Assembly: GCA_964570205.1 (NCBI GenBank)
Contig: CAZMXI010000055.1
Location: 1-27,376 of the forward strand
Source: CAZMXI01 sp964570205
GTDB lineage: Bacteria; Planctomycetota; Phycisphaerae; Tepidisphaerales; Tepidisphaeraceae
Direction: 5' to 3'
Length of the DNA stretch: 27,376 nt
The position numbers were made by a program, and so were the translations under genes. This document shows, in pieces, positions 15,677-23,073 of the stretch. The notes below the pieces were generated by a model. The model did not search any database, was not told where the DNA came from, and saw nothing but the letters and a program-made list of their open reading frames with translations. Position 1 is the first letter of the stretch. Each line of letters starts with the position of its first letter.

Positions 15677-16855
15677 CTACTGCCCCATCTGTTCCTCGGA
15701 TACGTAGATGAACCGACCGCCCGAATCCTTCGCGATCTGCTGGAGCGCTTTGACGTATTCCATGTCCAGCACACTCTCCTTTGCCGAGGTCTGGTTCACG
15801 AAGGCGATCGTGTTGATCTTGGTCTTGCCGTCCGCCGTCTTGTCCCTGCAGTACTTCACCACCGCTTCGTTACCTTGCTTGTTGAAGTCGCCGTCGGTCA
15901 GCAGGTAGATCAGGTCCGGCTTTTGGCTGAACGCCAGGTCCAGCGCCGGGATCGGGTCGGTCAACCCGCGCACCGTGAACTTGTCGAGAAAATCATACGT
16001 CAGCCGCTTCTTCTCCGGCACCGCGGGCATCAGGCCCGACTTGTCCGCCGCGGCGCAGCCCGGATCCTGGAAGAAAATCACGTTGAACGACTGGTTGGGC
16101 TGGAGCTTGTCCACCGACTTGCGGATCTCGAACCGCAGCGCATCAAACATGTTCAGCATCGAGCCCGAAGCATCGCACACGTACGCCACGCGCCGGACGT
16201 TGCTGCCCCCCGAGCCGATGAAGTCGCTCTTCGGACCGATCCCACCTCCGCCGCCAGGCTTGCCGAACGGCGCCAGAATCCCCGAACCATCGCCCGTACC
16301 GCTGCCCGCGCCATCTCCCGAGCCAAACCCCACCCCCATGCCCCGCCCGATCATGCCTGGCCCCAGCGCCATCGGGCCGGAACCCGCCTCGCCCTGCCCC
16401 TGCCCGCCGCCCATGTCCGGAATGAGCGCGGTGCCCGGCTTCATCGCAATGCCTTTGCTGTCCGGCGGCACATCGCGGAATCTGTCCTGCTTGGCATCCC
16501 GCGTCGGGTCGCCACCCAGGCCAGGATGCGGTATCCCGCCCGGCGGGCCGTTGGCGTCACCGATCTCGACATCGGGAATGATGATCTGCTCACGCTCCGT
16601 GAATTCGGCCACAACGGCCTTGCTCACCTCGACGAACAGATACGCCATCACGATCAGCCCAATGTGCAACACCAGCGACGTGATGAACGGCAGCACATCC
16701 TGAACGAATGGATGCTGCCAGATGGTGATGACCGGGCCATCATACAACTCGATCGCCTCCGCTTGGGCGTCGGCCGGCAACGCGCCCGCCGCGCTGGGCG
16801 GCGTCGAGGGAGGCTGATTCGTCTGGGGCGGGATGGGCGGTGGTTGCGATGCCAT
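15677..16855 (-). CDS. vWA-domain protein with TonB-like transmembrane anchor
   Basis: This is the first gene of the ExbB/ExbD operon; the product has 392 residues. The N-terminus is cytoplasmic and Pro-rich (1-30). One membrane helix (about 52-76, LPFITSLVLHIGLIVMAYLF) contains S60-x3-H64, the same Ser/His pair as S16/H20 of E. coli TonB, which contacts ExbB/ExbD. A long Gly/Pro-rich periplasmic spacer (about 95-215) follows, then a vWA domain (221-392) with a complete MIDAS: D228-A-S230-G-S232, T299 in RGLTDP, and D321 in LLTDGDF. vWA domains bind proteins through a metal ion. The ATG at 16853-16855 has AAAGGAG eight nt upstream; an upstream in-frame extension has no site. It probably takes the TonB/TolA role of force transducer with a vWA head (inference). 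Confidence 0.9.
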   Translation of the reverse strand: MASQPPPIPPQTNQPPSTPPSAAGALPADAQAEAIELYDGPVITIWQHPFVQDVLPFITSLVLHIGLIVMAYLFVEVSKAVVAEFTEREQIIIPDVEIGDANGPPGGIPHPGLGGDPTRDAKQDRFRDVPPDSKGIAMKPGTALIPDMGGGQGQGEAGSGPMALGPGMIGRGMGVGFGSGDGAGSGTGDGSGILAPFGKPGGGGGIGPKSDFIGSGGSNVRRVAYVCDASGSMLNMFDALRFEIRKSVDKLQPNQSFNVIFFQDPGCAAADKSGLMPAVPEKKRLTYDFLDKFTVRGLTDPIPALDLAFSQKPDLIYLLTDGDFNKQGNEAVVKYCRDKTADGKTKINTIAFVNQTSAKESVLDMEYVKALQQIAKDSGGRFIYVSEEQMGQ

Positions 16856-17056
16856 GGTGTCGGCTCCTTTCCATGCATCAGCGCGCTCGCGCCCATGCAT
16901 AGCGTGCCATCGGGTCCAGTTGCCGGCGCGATGAAAAACCGGGTCGAAGCCCTCCCCCTGCATTGGCCCGAGCAATCCATCGCCTGCTGCGCGGCTGTCA
17001 ACCGCGCGAACTCCATAGCCACACCACGATGCGCGCGGCCGCTGGGGACGCCGGGA

Positions 17057-17086
17057 AACATACACCGTCCAACCCCAGACAGTCAA
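17057..17086 (-). promoter_or_regulatory. Possible promoter of the vWA-ExbB-ExbD operon
   Basis: On the minus strand TTGACT (complement of 17081-17086), an 18-nt spacer and TATGTT (complement of 17057-17062) give 5/6 and 4/6 matches to the sigma-70 boxes. The leader would be about 195 nt. The 297-bp spacer 16856-17152 holds no gene. Confidence 0.4.
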
Positions 17087-17152
17087 CAAGTAACCTTCAA
17101 CGCGGAAGTTGCTCTTCTCGCTCCTTTTGGGTGCGGGTTGCGGAACTCATCG

Positions 17153-17707
17153 TCAAGGCGCAACCTGCCCGATGCACCCGATGAACCCGGCAAACCCCTC
17201 CGCCTGCCTCCGCAGCCGGGCATCAATCTCGGCATCAACTAGCAGTCCGGCCGAATCCAGCTTCTGTTCCACCGCCGAAATGAACACCCGCTCGGGATAC
17301 ACGTGCGCATTGCGGTAGGCGAAAACGAGTTGCAACTGCTCAACCGCCCTCAGCCCGCCCCAAACACCCGAAGCCTCCCCCACAAACGCCACCGGCTTGC
17401 GATGAAAGCTGTCGGGGTACTTCAGCATATCAAGAAAGTACTTCAGCACGCCCGGAAAAGAGCCAGTGTATTCGGGGCTCACCACGTGCAGTCCGGAGGC
17501 GGCCAGCACCCGCTGTTGAATCGCCACAAATCCAAGTGGTTTCTGCGCATACGCCTCGGGGCGGTAAATTGCCTCGGGCAAATCAACCAGGCTCAGCAGA
17601 TCGACCGGCACCTCCGCTCGCCGGTAATGCCCCGCCAGAACCGTCGCGATCTTCATCGCATTGGAACCGGGACGATTCGTTCCACTGATAATCAGGACGG
17701 GCTTCAT
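17153..17707 (-). CDS. NADPH-dependent FMN reductase family flavoprotein
   Basis: The 184-residue product has the flavodoxin-like fold of the SsuE/azoreductase group, which reduces FMN or other acceptors such as quinones with NAD(P)H. The phosphate-binding loop is GTNRPGSNAMKIA (9-21). The second FMN contact is SPEYTGSFPGVLKYFLDML (77-95), the family hallmark SPEYN-S-PG-LKN-LD with threonine in place of asparagine. The length is normal. A weak GGA precedes the ATG, and a strong hairpin ends 15 bp upstream. It lies downstream of the glycosyltransferase gene on the same strand; the hairpin suggests the two are not one operon, or only in part. Its physiological acceptor is unknown. Confidence 0.9.
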   Translation of the reverse strand: MKPVLIISGTNRPGSNAMKIATVLAGHYRRAEVPVDLLSLVDLPEAIYRPEAYAQKPLGFVAIQQRVLAASGLHVVSPEYTGSFPGVLKYFLDMLKYPDSFHRKPVAFVGEASGVWGGLRAVEQLQLVFAYRNAHVYPERVFISAVEQKLDSAGLLVDAEIDARLRRQAEGFAGFIGCIGQVAP

Positions 17708-17721
17708 CGGTAATCCATAAA

Positions 17722-17760
17722 CAACGAAGCGACCAAGGCTTATCCTTCGTCGCTTCGTTG
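17722..17760 (-). terminator. Hairpin after the glycosyltransferase gene, likely terminator
   Basis: CAACGAAGCGAC (17722-17733) and GTCGCTTCGTTG (17749-17760) pair perfectly for 12 bp. After one C-C mismatch AAGG/CCTT extend the stem around the loop. On the minus-strand transcript it follows the glycosyltransferase stop by 25 nt and is followed by UUUAU, a short U-tract. It may act as a leaky terminator. Confidence 0.6.
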
Positions 17761-17785
17761 CCGTCCCGGCGTGTTCGTGCCGGGC

Positions 17786-19153
17786 TCAATGCGTGCCGTC
17801 AATCGCAACTCTAGCCGTTTCATAGACTTGAATGCACTGGCGAGCAGCGTCCGTCCAGCTTCGACGACGCACGTCAAACGACCCGTGCTGCCGCAGCGTG
17901 CTGGCCAGCGGCGGATGCCGCAGCACTGCGATGATCTTGTTGGCCATCTCGTTCACATCCCAGAAGTCCACCTTCAGGGCGTGCGTCAGCACCTCGCTCA
18001 CACCCGACTGCTTGCTGATCAACACCGGCACATCGTGGCTCATCGCCTCCAACGGAGCGATGCCGAACGGCTCGGAAATCGATGGCATGACGTATAAGTC
18101 AGCCATCTTAAAGACTTTCTCGACGTCATTACCGCGAAGGAACCCAGTGAACAGCACCTTGTGGCCGATGCCCATCGCGGCGGCCATCTCGACGATCCGG
18201 CGGATCATGTCGCCGCTGCCAGCCATCACGAACTTGACGTTGTCCATCACCTCCAGGACCTTCTTGGCCGCCGCCAGGAAGTACTCCGGGCCCTTCTGCA
18301 AGGTGATGCGCCCCAGGAACAGCACGATCTTCTCATCCTTATGGATCTTGTACTGCTCCTCGTCAAAGCCATTGCCGTTGAAGTCGATGGCGTTGTAGAC
18401 GACTTCGAGCTTGGCGGGATCGACACCATATCGGTGCGAACAAATTGTTTTAGTCAAATGACTTACACAGATAACGCGAATCGCGCCGTGCATGCCGCGA
18501 CGTTCAATGTCATATATCCGTTGGTCGATATTTTCGCCGGCGCGGTCGAACTCTGTGGAGTGGACATGGATGACCAGCGGCTTGCCGGAAAGGGCGGCCA
18601 CCGCCAGACCCGCCGGAAATGTCATCCAGTCGTGGGCGTGGACCACATCAAACGCCTCGGAACGGGCGATTTCGGTCGCGAGCGCGGCGTATCTCTGGAC
18701 TTCCGAGAAGAGGTCTCCGCCATAGGGTGAGGCCGGCTGTTGCGGCGGAGGCGGCGCGGCCGGGGCTGCCACCGGAGCGGCGGATGGCTGGGTTCGCGCT
18801 GTACGCGACTCGGTTATGACGGGGCTCGCCTTGGTGTAACGAGTCTTCTCGGAAACCGTCTGCTTGTAACTCGCCGGCGTCTGGTACGGATTCAATTCGG
18901 CATCGACGGTTCGGAATGTCACATGCTCAAATTCGTCGAGGCGCAGTTCGGTGGTGGGCGAAGCCAACGGGGAATCCGGCCTCGGGCTGACCAGGCGAAC
19001 ATGAGTAGAGAACGGCGTGGACACCGGTCGCGGCAACACGAACATCACATCGGTACCTAGACTGCTCATGGCCTTGGTCAGGCCATAGCAGGCGGTACCC
19101 AGCCCGCCGCTGATGAATGGTGGGAATTCCCACCCGAGCATGAAAACGCGCAT
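17786..19153 (-). CDS. GT-B fold glycosyltransferase (family GT4/GT5-like, glycogen synthase-like N-terminus)
   Basis: The 455-residue enzyme transfers a sugar from an activated donor. The N-terminal domain starts MLGWEFPPFISGGLGTACYGLTKAM, as in glycogen synthases and GT4 enzymes (Gly-rich donor loop). FDVVHAHDWMTFPAGL (168-183) is the typical acceptor-side motif. The C-terminal domain has FLGRITLQKGPEYFL (279-293), VMAGSGDM, and SEPFGIAPLEA (360-370) with the donor-binding E361-x7-E369. An unusual Ala/Pro/Gln-rich insertion at about 119-143 interrupts the N-terminal domain. GAAAGAG lies five nt before the ATG. A possible promoter lies near 19410-19439. Donor and product are unknown; glycogen-like glucan or a surface sugar are the options. 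Confidence 0.92.
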   Translation of the reverse strand: MRVFMLGWEFPPFISGGLGTACYGLTKAMSSLGTDVMFVLPRPVSTPFSTHVRLVSPRPDSPLASPTTELRLDEFEHVTFRTVDAELNPYQTPASYKQTVSEKTRYTKASPVITESRTARTQPSAAPVAAPAAPPPPQQPASPYGGDLFSEVQRYAALATEIARSEAFDVVHAHDWMTFPAGLAVAALSGKPLVIHVHSTEFDRAGENIDQRIYDIERRGMHGAIRVICVSHLTKTICSHRYGVDPAKLEVVYNAIDFNGNGFDEEQYKIHKDEKIVLFLGRITLQKGPEYFLAAAKKVLEVMDNVKFVMAGSGDMIRRIVEMAAAMGIGHKVLFTGFLRGNDVEKVFKMADLYVMPSISEPFGIAPLEAMSHDVPVLISKQSGVSEVLTHALKVDFWDVNEMANKIIAVLRHPPLASTLRQHGSFDVRRRSWTDAARQCIQVYETARVAIDGTH

Positions 19154-19541
19154 TTGTACTCTTTCCGCTATCTCAAGTGGCCGTGCCGAACAGCTATCGA
19201 CTTGCTCCAGCGCAAGTTAGCGCCGTCAATTTGAGGCCGCGTGGGGTTGCTTGTCATCCGACTGGCCAATTTCCCCCAGCCAAGTCTTCTCAGCGACCAT
19301 CACCCATGGCCCAATTCTGTTCAAGACAAACCGCGGCGCTAACGGTCAATCCGGAACAAATCACGTGCAGACACCCAACTCCATGGCTACGAACCGGCGA
19401 CTATCTCCTATTCTTTTCTTGACTAGTTCCTATTGTCAATACTACCGCTAACGTTTCGCCAGTTTTTCACACCTGGGAAGTTTAGGCAATCTACTCGGTT
19501 ACCGGCTTGCGTCCAAGCGTCTGGCACAATAAAGTCCCGCG
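19154..19541. other. 388-bp divergent regulatory region
   Basis: No gene is supported. The stretch is visibly less GC-rich than its neighbours and separates the glycosyltransferase (minus) from the DUF2752 gene (plus). It holds a minus-strand promoter candidate at 19410-19439, in which TTGAC (19419-19423) and GTCAA (19435-19439) form an inverted repeat. Confidence 0.5.
19410..19439 (-). promoter_or_regulatory. Possible promoter of the glycosyltransferase gene
   Basis: On the minus strand TTGACA (complement of 19434-19439) is a perfect -35, followed after 18 nt by AAGAAT (complement of 19410-19415), a 4/6 -10. The leader would be about 250 nt. The TTGAC/GTCAA inverted repeat inside could be an operator or simply the mirrored -35 of a plus-strand promoter. 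Confidence 0.4.
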
Positions 19542-20030
19542 ATGCCCGCCGGCGTGCCCCCCATTTACGTCGGACGACCGCGGAACGCGTCACTGTCCCT
19601 GCTGGGGCGAGGCTTGGCGCTGGTCGTTGCCGCCGGCTGCCTCGGTGTCCTGCTTACGAGTCTGTGGCTCCGGCCGGATCCCACCGGACTGGGGACCCAC
19701 GAGCAATTGGGACTGAACGGCTGCCAATTCCACCATCAAACACATTTGCCCTGCCCTTCCTGCGGGATGACCACGAGCTTCGCTTACGTTGTCCGCGGCC
19801 GAATCCTGGCGGCGATCTATGCCCAACCGCTGGGCGCTTTTCTGGCCGTCTTGATCATAATGGCATTTTGGGCAGGAGTTTACATCTCCATAACCGGCAG
19901 GCCGGCACACCGGCTGTTGCAGATGATTCCCACATGGTACTATCTGGTTCCGTTGTCGGCCTTGCTGGTGCTCGCCTGGACCTGGAAGATATGGATTCAG
20001 GCGCGCGAGACCGGGACCTGGGGCTATTAG
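19542..20030 (+). CDS. DUF2752 family membrane protein
   Basis: The 162-residue protein carries the DUF2752 hallmark CPSCGMTTSF (71-80), a paired-cysteine motif (C71, C74) between membrane helices. Helices are seen at about 24-43, 97-116 and 133-151. The family is widespread in planctomycetes, Bacteroidetes and others; its function is unknown, though the cysteine pair suggests metal or redox chemistry. The ATG has no good ribosome binding site, and AT-rich CAATAAA lies just upstream, so a very short leader is possible. The lipoprotein gene begins 25 bp after its stop, which suggests co-transcription. Confidence 0.87.
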   Translation: MPAGVPPIYVGRPRNASLSLLGRGLALVVAAGCLGVLLTSLWLRPDPTGLGTHEQLGLNGCQFHHQTHLPCPSCGMTTSFAYVVRGRILAAIYAQPLGAFLAVLIIMAFWAGVYISITGRPAHRLLQMIPTWYYLVPLSALLVLAWTWKIWIQARETGTWGY

Positions 20031-20055
20031 TTCACAACACCTGCGAGATTCCACC

Positions 20056-20706
20056 ATGCGCTATCTGATCGCTCTGATGATTGCGACGGGCCCCCTGTTG
20101 GCCGGATGCGCCGGGACGACTTCCGATCCATTCGCCGATTCCATCGAGACGCCGGCCTCGACCTACTCAGGCCTGACCGGCCAGAGCGCAGCGATCATGA
20201 TCTGGGCCGATTTCGCCACGCGCACGGAGTTCAACCGCATCCAGGTGGACCTGGCGTCCGCGATTCAGAAACAGGTGATCGAGCCCCCCGGCCAGAAGAA
20301 AGACGAGAAGAAGGCCAGGCCGCCGGCAGTGGAATTTGTCGATCCGCGTTCGGTCGTCAGGTTCCAGCGGGAGCACCCCGAGACTGACGGGATGCCGATT
20401 GTCGAGTTGGCGCCGCGTCTTGGCGTGCCTCGCGTTGTCTACATCGAGCTGGAGGACTTTCAGACTCAATCACCCAAGTCGATCATGCTGCTGAAGGGGC
20501 ACGCCCAGGTGACGTTGCGTGTCATTGAGGTGGCCGGCGGAAAGGCCCGCGTCGCGTTCGAGGAGCGATCCATCGTGGCCGATTATCCGCGCAATGCGCC
20601 CGAGGGCATGGCGCCCTCCGACCAGGTCGATCCCCGCACGATTTACGAAGGCACGGTAAACCTGCTGGCAAGGAAGATCGCGACAAGACTGGTTACGGCG
20701 AAGTAG
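20056..20706 (+). CDS. Putative lipoprotein of unknown function
   Basis: The 216-residue product has a lipoprotein signal: LIALMIATGPLLAGC with the lipid-carrying cysteine at 18. The mature part has alternating strands, for example SAAIMIWADFATRTEFNRIQ (about 44-63) and VVYIELEDFQTQ, and a charged Lys/Glu/Pro loop near 75-90. This recalls small envelope lipoproteins that compute a secreted alpha/beta domain, but no named family is recognised. It is 25 bp behind the DUF2752 gene. Its last 14 bp overlap the 3' end of the convergent gene at 20693. It would be anchored on the periplasmic side of a membrane. Confidence 0.75.
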   Translation: MRYLIALMIATGPLLAGCAGTTSDPFADSIETPASTYSGLTGQSAAIMIWADFATRTEFNRIQVDLASAIQKQVIEPPGQKKDEKKARPPAVEFVDPRSVVRFQREHPETDGMPIVELAPRLGVPRVVYIELEDFQTQSPKSIMLLKGHAQVTLRVIEVAGGKARVAFEERSIVADYPRNAPEGMAPSDQVDPRTIYEGTVNLLARKIATRLVTAK

Positions 20707-21115
20707 ACCCGGAGCTTGGTTTCACGTTCTTGAGCGATGTTGTCTTCGCCGGCAAGAGGATTCGCGCCAGGTCGTTGCGCAGCTCGATGGCCGCGTGTTT
20801 CGTTGCCCGTGCCGCGCCGCGGAATCTCAGTCTGGCCGATGCGATGCGTTGCTGGAGCACGGCCAAGTCGCGTTGTGCGCGATTCAGCAGGCTTTCACCT
20901 TCCTTAAGTTCTGTGCCGGCGACGAGGTCGCGGACTTTCTTTCGGACTCGTTCCAGTCGCACCAGGGTTTTCGGCACAAGAGTTCCATCGTGGCGCTCAA
21001 TGCGCTGCTGCCGCTGCATTGAATCCGCCGGTTGGGCTGCCAGCAAGGGTAGCGCCATCGCCGCGGTGAGGAGGATCAGCAGCTTCGCCTTCCAGAGTGT
21101 TGTGCCCGAGCTCAT
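20693..21115 (-). CDS. Small secreted hypothetical protein
   Basis: The 140-residue product has a signal peptide (KAKLLILLTAAMALPLLAAQPA, cleavage near residue 27). The remainder is very basic and helical (RLERVRKKVRDLV, LLNRAQRDLAVLQQRIASARLRF), consistent with a short coiled coil. The C-terminus is a Ser/Pro-rich tail. GAGG stands seven nt before the ATG. No family is recognised. It converges with the lipoprotein gene and overlaps it by 14 bp, so antisense effects between the two messages are possible. A role in the periplasm is inferred from the signal peptide only. Confidence 0.62.
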   Translation of the reverse strand: MSSGTTLWKAKLLILLTAAMALPLLAAQPADSMQRQQRIERHDGTLVPKTLVRLERVRKKVRDLVAGTELKEGESLLNRAQRDLAVLQQRIASARLRFRGAARATKHAAIELRNDLARILLPAKTTSLKNVKPSSGSTSP

Positions 21116-21470
21116 GGGAATACCTCTGTCACATCAGCATACCTTGGTTGGTCGTCCGGAGGAATGCCAGTCGGCCACTCCTGCCAAGTCGCCTATCCCT
21201 ATGCAAATTCCGCAAACAAACCGTGTGCTGCGTAAGGCATTGGAGGGCATGCGCATCGTGGTCTTTGCTTTCCGGCAAGTCCCATAACCTATTGCTGAGA
21301 CGATGGTTGAGGTTGATCCGCAGGGGTTCGGGTTCATATAGCACGGGCCGAATGCTGTATTTCTGCTAACAGTAGCCGCGTCAAGTGCAACCGTTGTAAA
21401 CAAAGAATCGGCAATAATTTATGGCCGGAATTTGCATCAATTGACGAAACTGGTAGAATTTGCCTCCATC
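21116..21470. other. 355-bp divergent spacer upstream of folC
   Basis: No gene is supported. The part from about 21290 to 21470 is AT-richer and should hold the promoters of folC (plus) and of the small secreted protein (minus). Apart from the folC promoter candidate at 21432-21459, nothing distinct is seen. Confidence 0.45.
21432..21459 (+). promoter_or_regulatory. Possible folC promoter with a very short leader
   Basis: TTGCAT (21432-21437), a 16-nt spacer and TAGAAT (21454-21459). The -10 matches 5/6, the -35 only 3/6. Transcription would begin about five nt before the ATG at 21471, giving an almost leaderless message and explaining the lack of a ribosome binding site. Confidence 0.35.
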
Positions 21471-22970
21471 ATGGTCCTGCGTACAAAGAGCAAACAGGCG
21501 AGGAATACCCGCTCGAGCGCTCGAGTCCGCGCCCACGGCAAACCGGGTCGGGCAGCCGCTCGGGGCGTGCGCAAGGCCAAGCCGGCGGAGCCTGCGGCGA
21601 AGCCTGCCAGTCCGCAGCGCAATGGTTACATCAAGGCGATGCGCTATCTGTCGAGTTTGACCGACCATGAGCGTCTGCGCATCGTTCGTTACAATTCCGA
21701 TAATTTCGACCTGGCGCGAATGCGAACGCTTTTGAAGAAGATGGGCAATCCCCATGAGCAGTTCAAGAGCGTTCACGTGGCCGGGACCAAGGGCAAGGGC
21801 AGCACGTGCGCAATGACCGCCGCGATGTTGCAGGCATGTGGATACCGTGTGGGGTTGTACACCAGTCCGCACCTGGTGGACATTCGCGAGCGCATCCAGA
21901 TTAACGGCGAGATGATCCCGCAGGCCGATCTGGCGCGGTTGATTCGCTCGGTCGCGCCCATCCTGGCAAGGATGAAGCCGCTGCCGACGTTCTTTGACGT
22001 GTTCACCGCGATCGCGTTCAAGTACTTCGCCGATCACAAGGTTGACATCGCCGTTGTGGAAACGGGCCTGGGCGGGCGGCTGGACTCGACCAACGTGCTG
22101 AAGCCGGAAGTGGCCGCGGTCACGAGCATCAGCAAAGACCACATGGCGCAGCTCGGGCACACGCTGCCGAAGATCGCCGAAGAGAAGGCGGGCATCTTCA
22201 AGCACGGCATACCGGCCATCACCGTGTCGCAGGAGGCGGAGGTTGAGGCGGTGCTTCGCCGGACGGCCGAGAAGATCGGGGCAACGTTCGAGGTTTGCGG
22301 CAAGAGCATCGAGTTCAGTTTTCGGTTTGAGTCTTCGCGCATGCTCGGCCCGCACAACCGCATCTGCCTGACCACGCCGAACAGCCGGTTCGAGCACCTG
22401 GCGGTGCCACTGCTGGGCGAGCACCAGGCGATCAACTGCGGACTGGCGCTGAGCATCATCGACCGGCTGAAGACGCGCGGTTTCACGAATATCACGGACG
22501 CCAAGGCCATGGAAGGGCTGGCCAAGACCAGCATTCCCGGCCGGATGGAACTGATCTCCAACAACCCTCGCGTGATCGTCGACGGAGCGCATAACGCCGC
22601 GTCCATCGACGCGATGATGCGGGCGATCGGCCAGCACATTCCGTACGACTCGATGGTCGTCATCTTCGGCTGCTGCGGCGACAAGGACATTCCCGGGATG
22701 CTGGAGCGCATCACCTGCGGCGCCGACAAGGTGATCTTCACCAAGGTGGATTCGGTCCGTTCGGCAGACCCCGAAGAGCTTGCCGCTCGCTATGTTGAGC
22801 TTTATGGCAAGATGGCGCAGGTAGCGCCAACCCTGAAAGAGGCTCTGGATATCGCCAACCGCGCTGTGACCAAGGAAGATCTGATCTGCATCGCCGGCAG
22901 CTTCTTCCTGGTGGGCCAAGCCAAGCGGCTCTTCAGCGAGATGCGTCAGCAGCCGGCGGCGCAGGCCTGA
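21471..22970 (+). CDS. folC: Bifunctional folylpolyglutamate synthase / dihydrofolate synthase
   Basis: FolC adds glutamate to dihydropteroate and to folates in an ATP-dependent ligase reaction of the Mur-ligase type, in the cytoplasm. The 499-residue protein has the P-loop VAGTKGKGST (103-112), YTSPHLVDIRERI (130-142) typical of FolC, GLGGRLDSTN, a KAGIFK motif, and VDGAHN in the C-terminal domain. The first 50 residues are an unusual Arg/Lys/Ala/Pro-rich tail with no counterpart in most FolC proteins. I choose the ATG at 21471; a TTG at 21432 is in frame, but it overlaps the likely promoter. No other folate gene is adjacent. It converges with the histidine kinase gene, with 103 bp between and no clear terminator. 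Confidence 0.93.
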   Translation: MVLRTKSKQARNTRSSARVRAHGKPGRAAARGVRKAKPAEPAAKPASPQRNGYIKAMRYLSSLTDHERLRIVRYNSDNFDLARMRTLLKKMGNPHEQFKSVHVAGTKGKGSTCAMTAAMLQACGYRVGLYTSPHLVDIRERIQINGEMIPQADLARLIRSVAPILARMKPLPTFFDVFTAIAFKYFADHKVDIAVVETGLGGRLDSTNVLKPEVAAVTSISKDHMAQLGHTLPKIAEEKAGIFKHGIPAITVSQEAEVEAVLRRTAEKIGATFEVCGKSIEFSFRFESSRMLGPHNRICLTTPNSRFEHLAVPLLGEHQAINCGLALSIIDRLKTRGFTNITDAKAMEGLAKTSIPGRMELISNNPRVIVDGAHNAASIDAMMRAIGQHIPYDSMVVIFGCCGDKDIPGMLERITCGADKVIFTKVDSVRSADPEELAARYVELYGKMAQVAPTLKEALDIANRAVTKEDLICIAGSFFLVGQAKRLFSEMRQQPAAQA

Positions 22971-23073
22971 AGGGGAGTTTCTCCGGTCCGGGGGCAGGCA
23001 TGCTGCGGCTTGATCGGCAGAGCGTGTTCCGCCTGATCCGCGTTTCTGACTGACCTGTCCGCCGGCCCGTCGA

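Noticed and set aside
15299..17242. 647-codon plus-strand frame opposite the vWA gene
   Set aside because: Composition is that of an antisense frame; the vWA MIDAS and ribosome binding site are on the minus strand.
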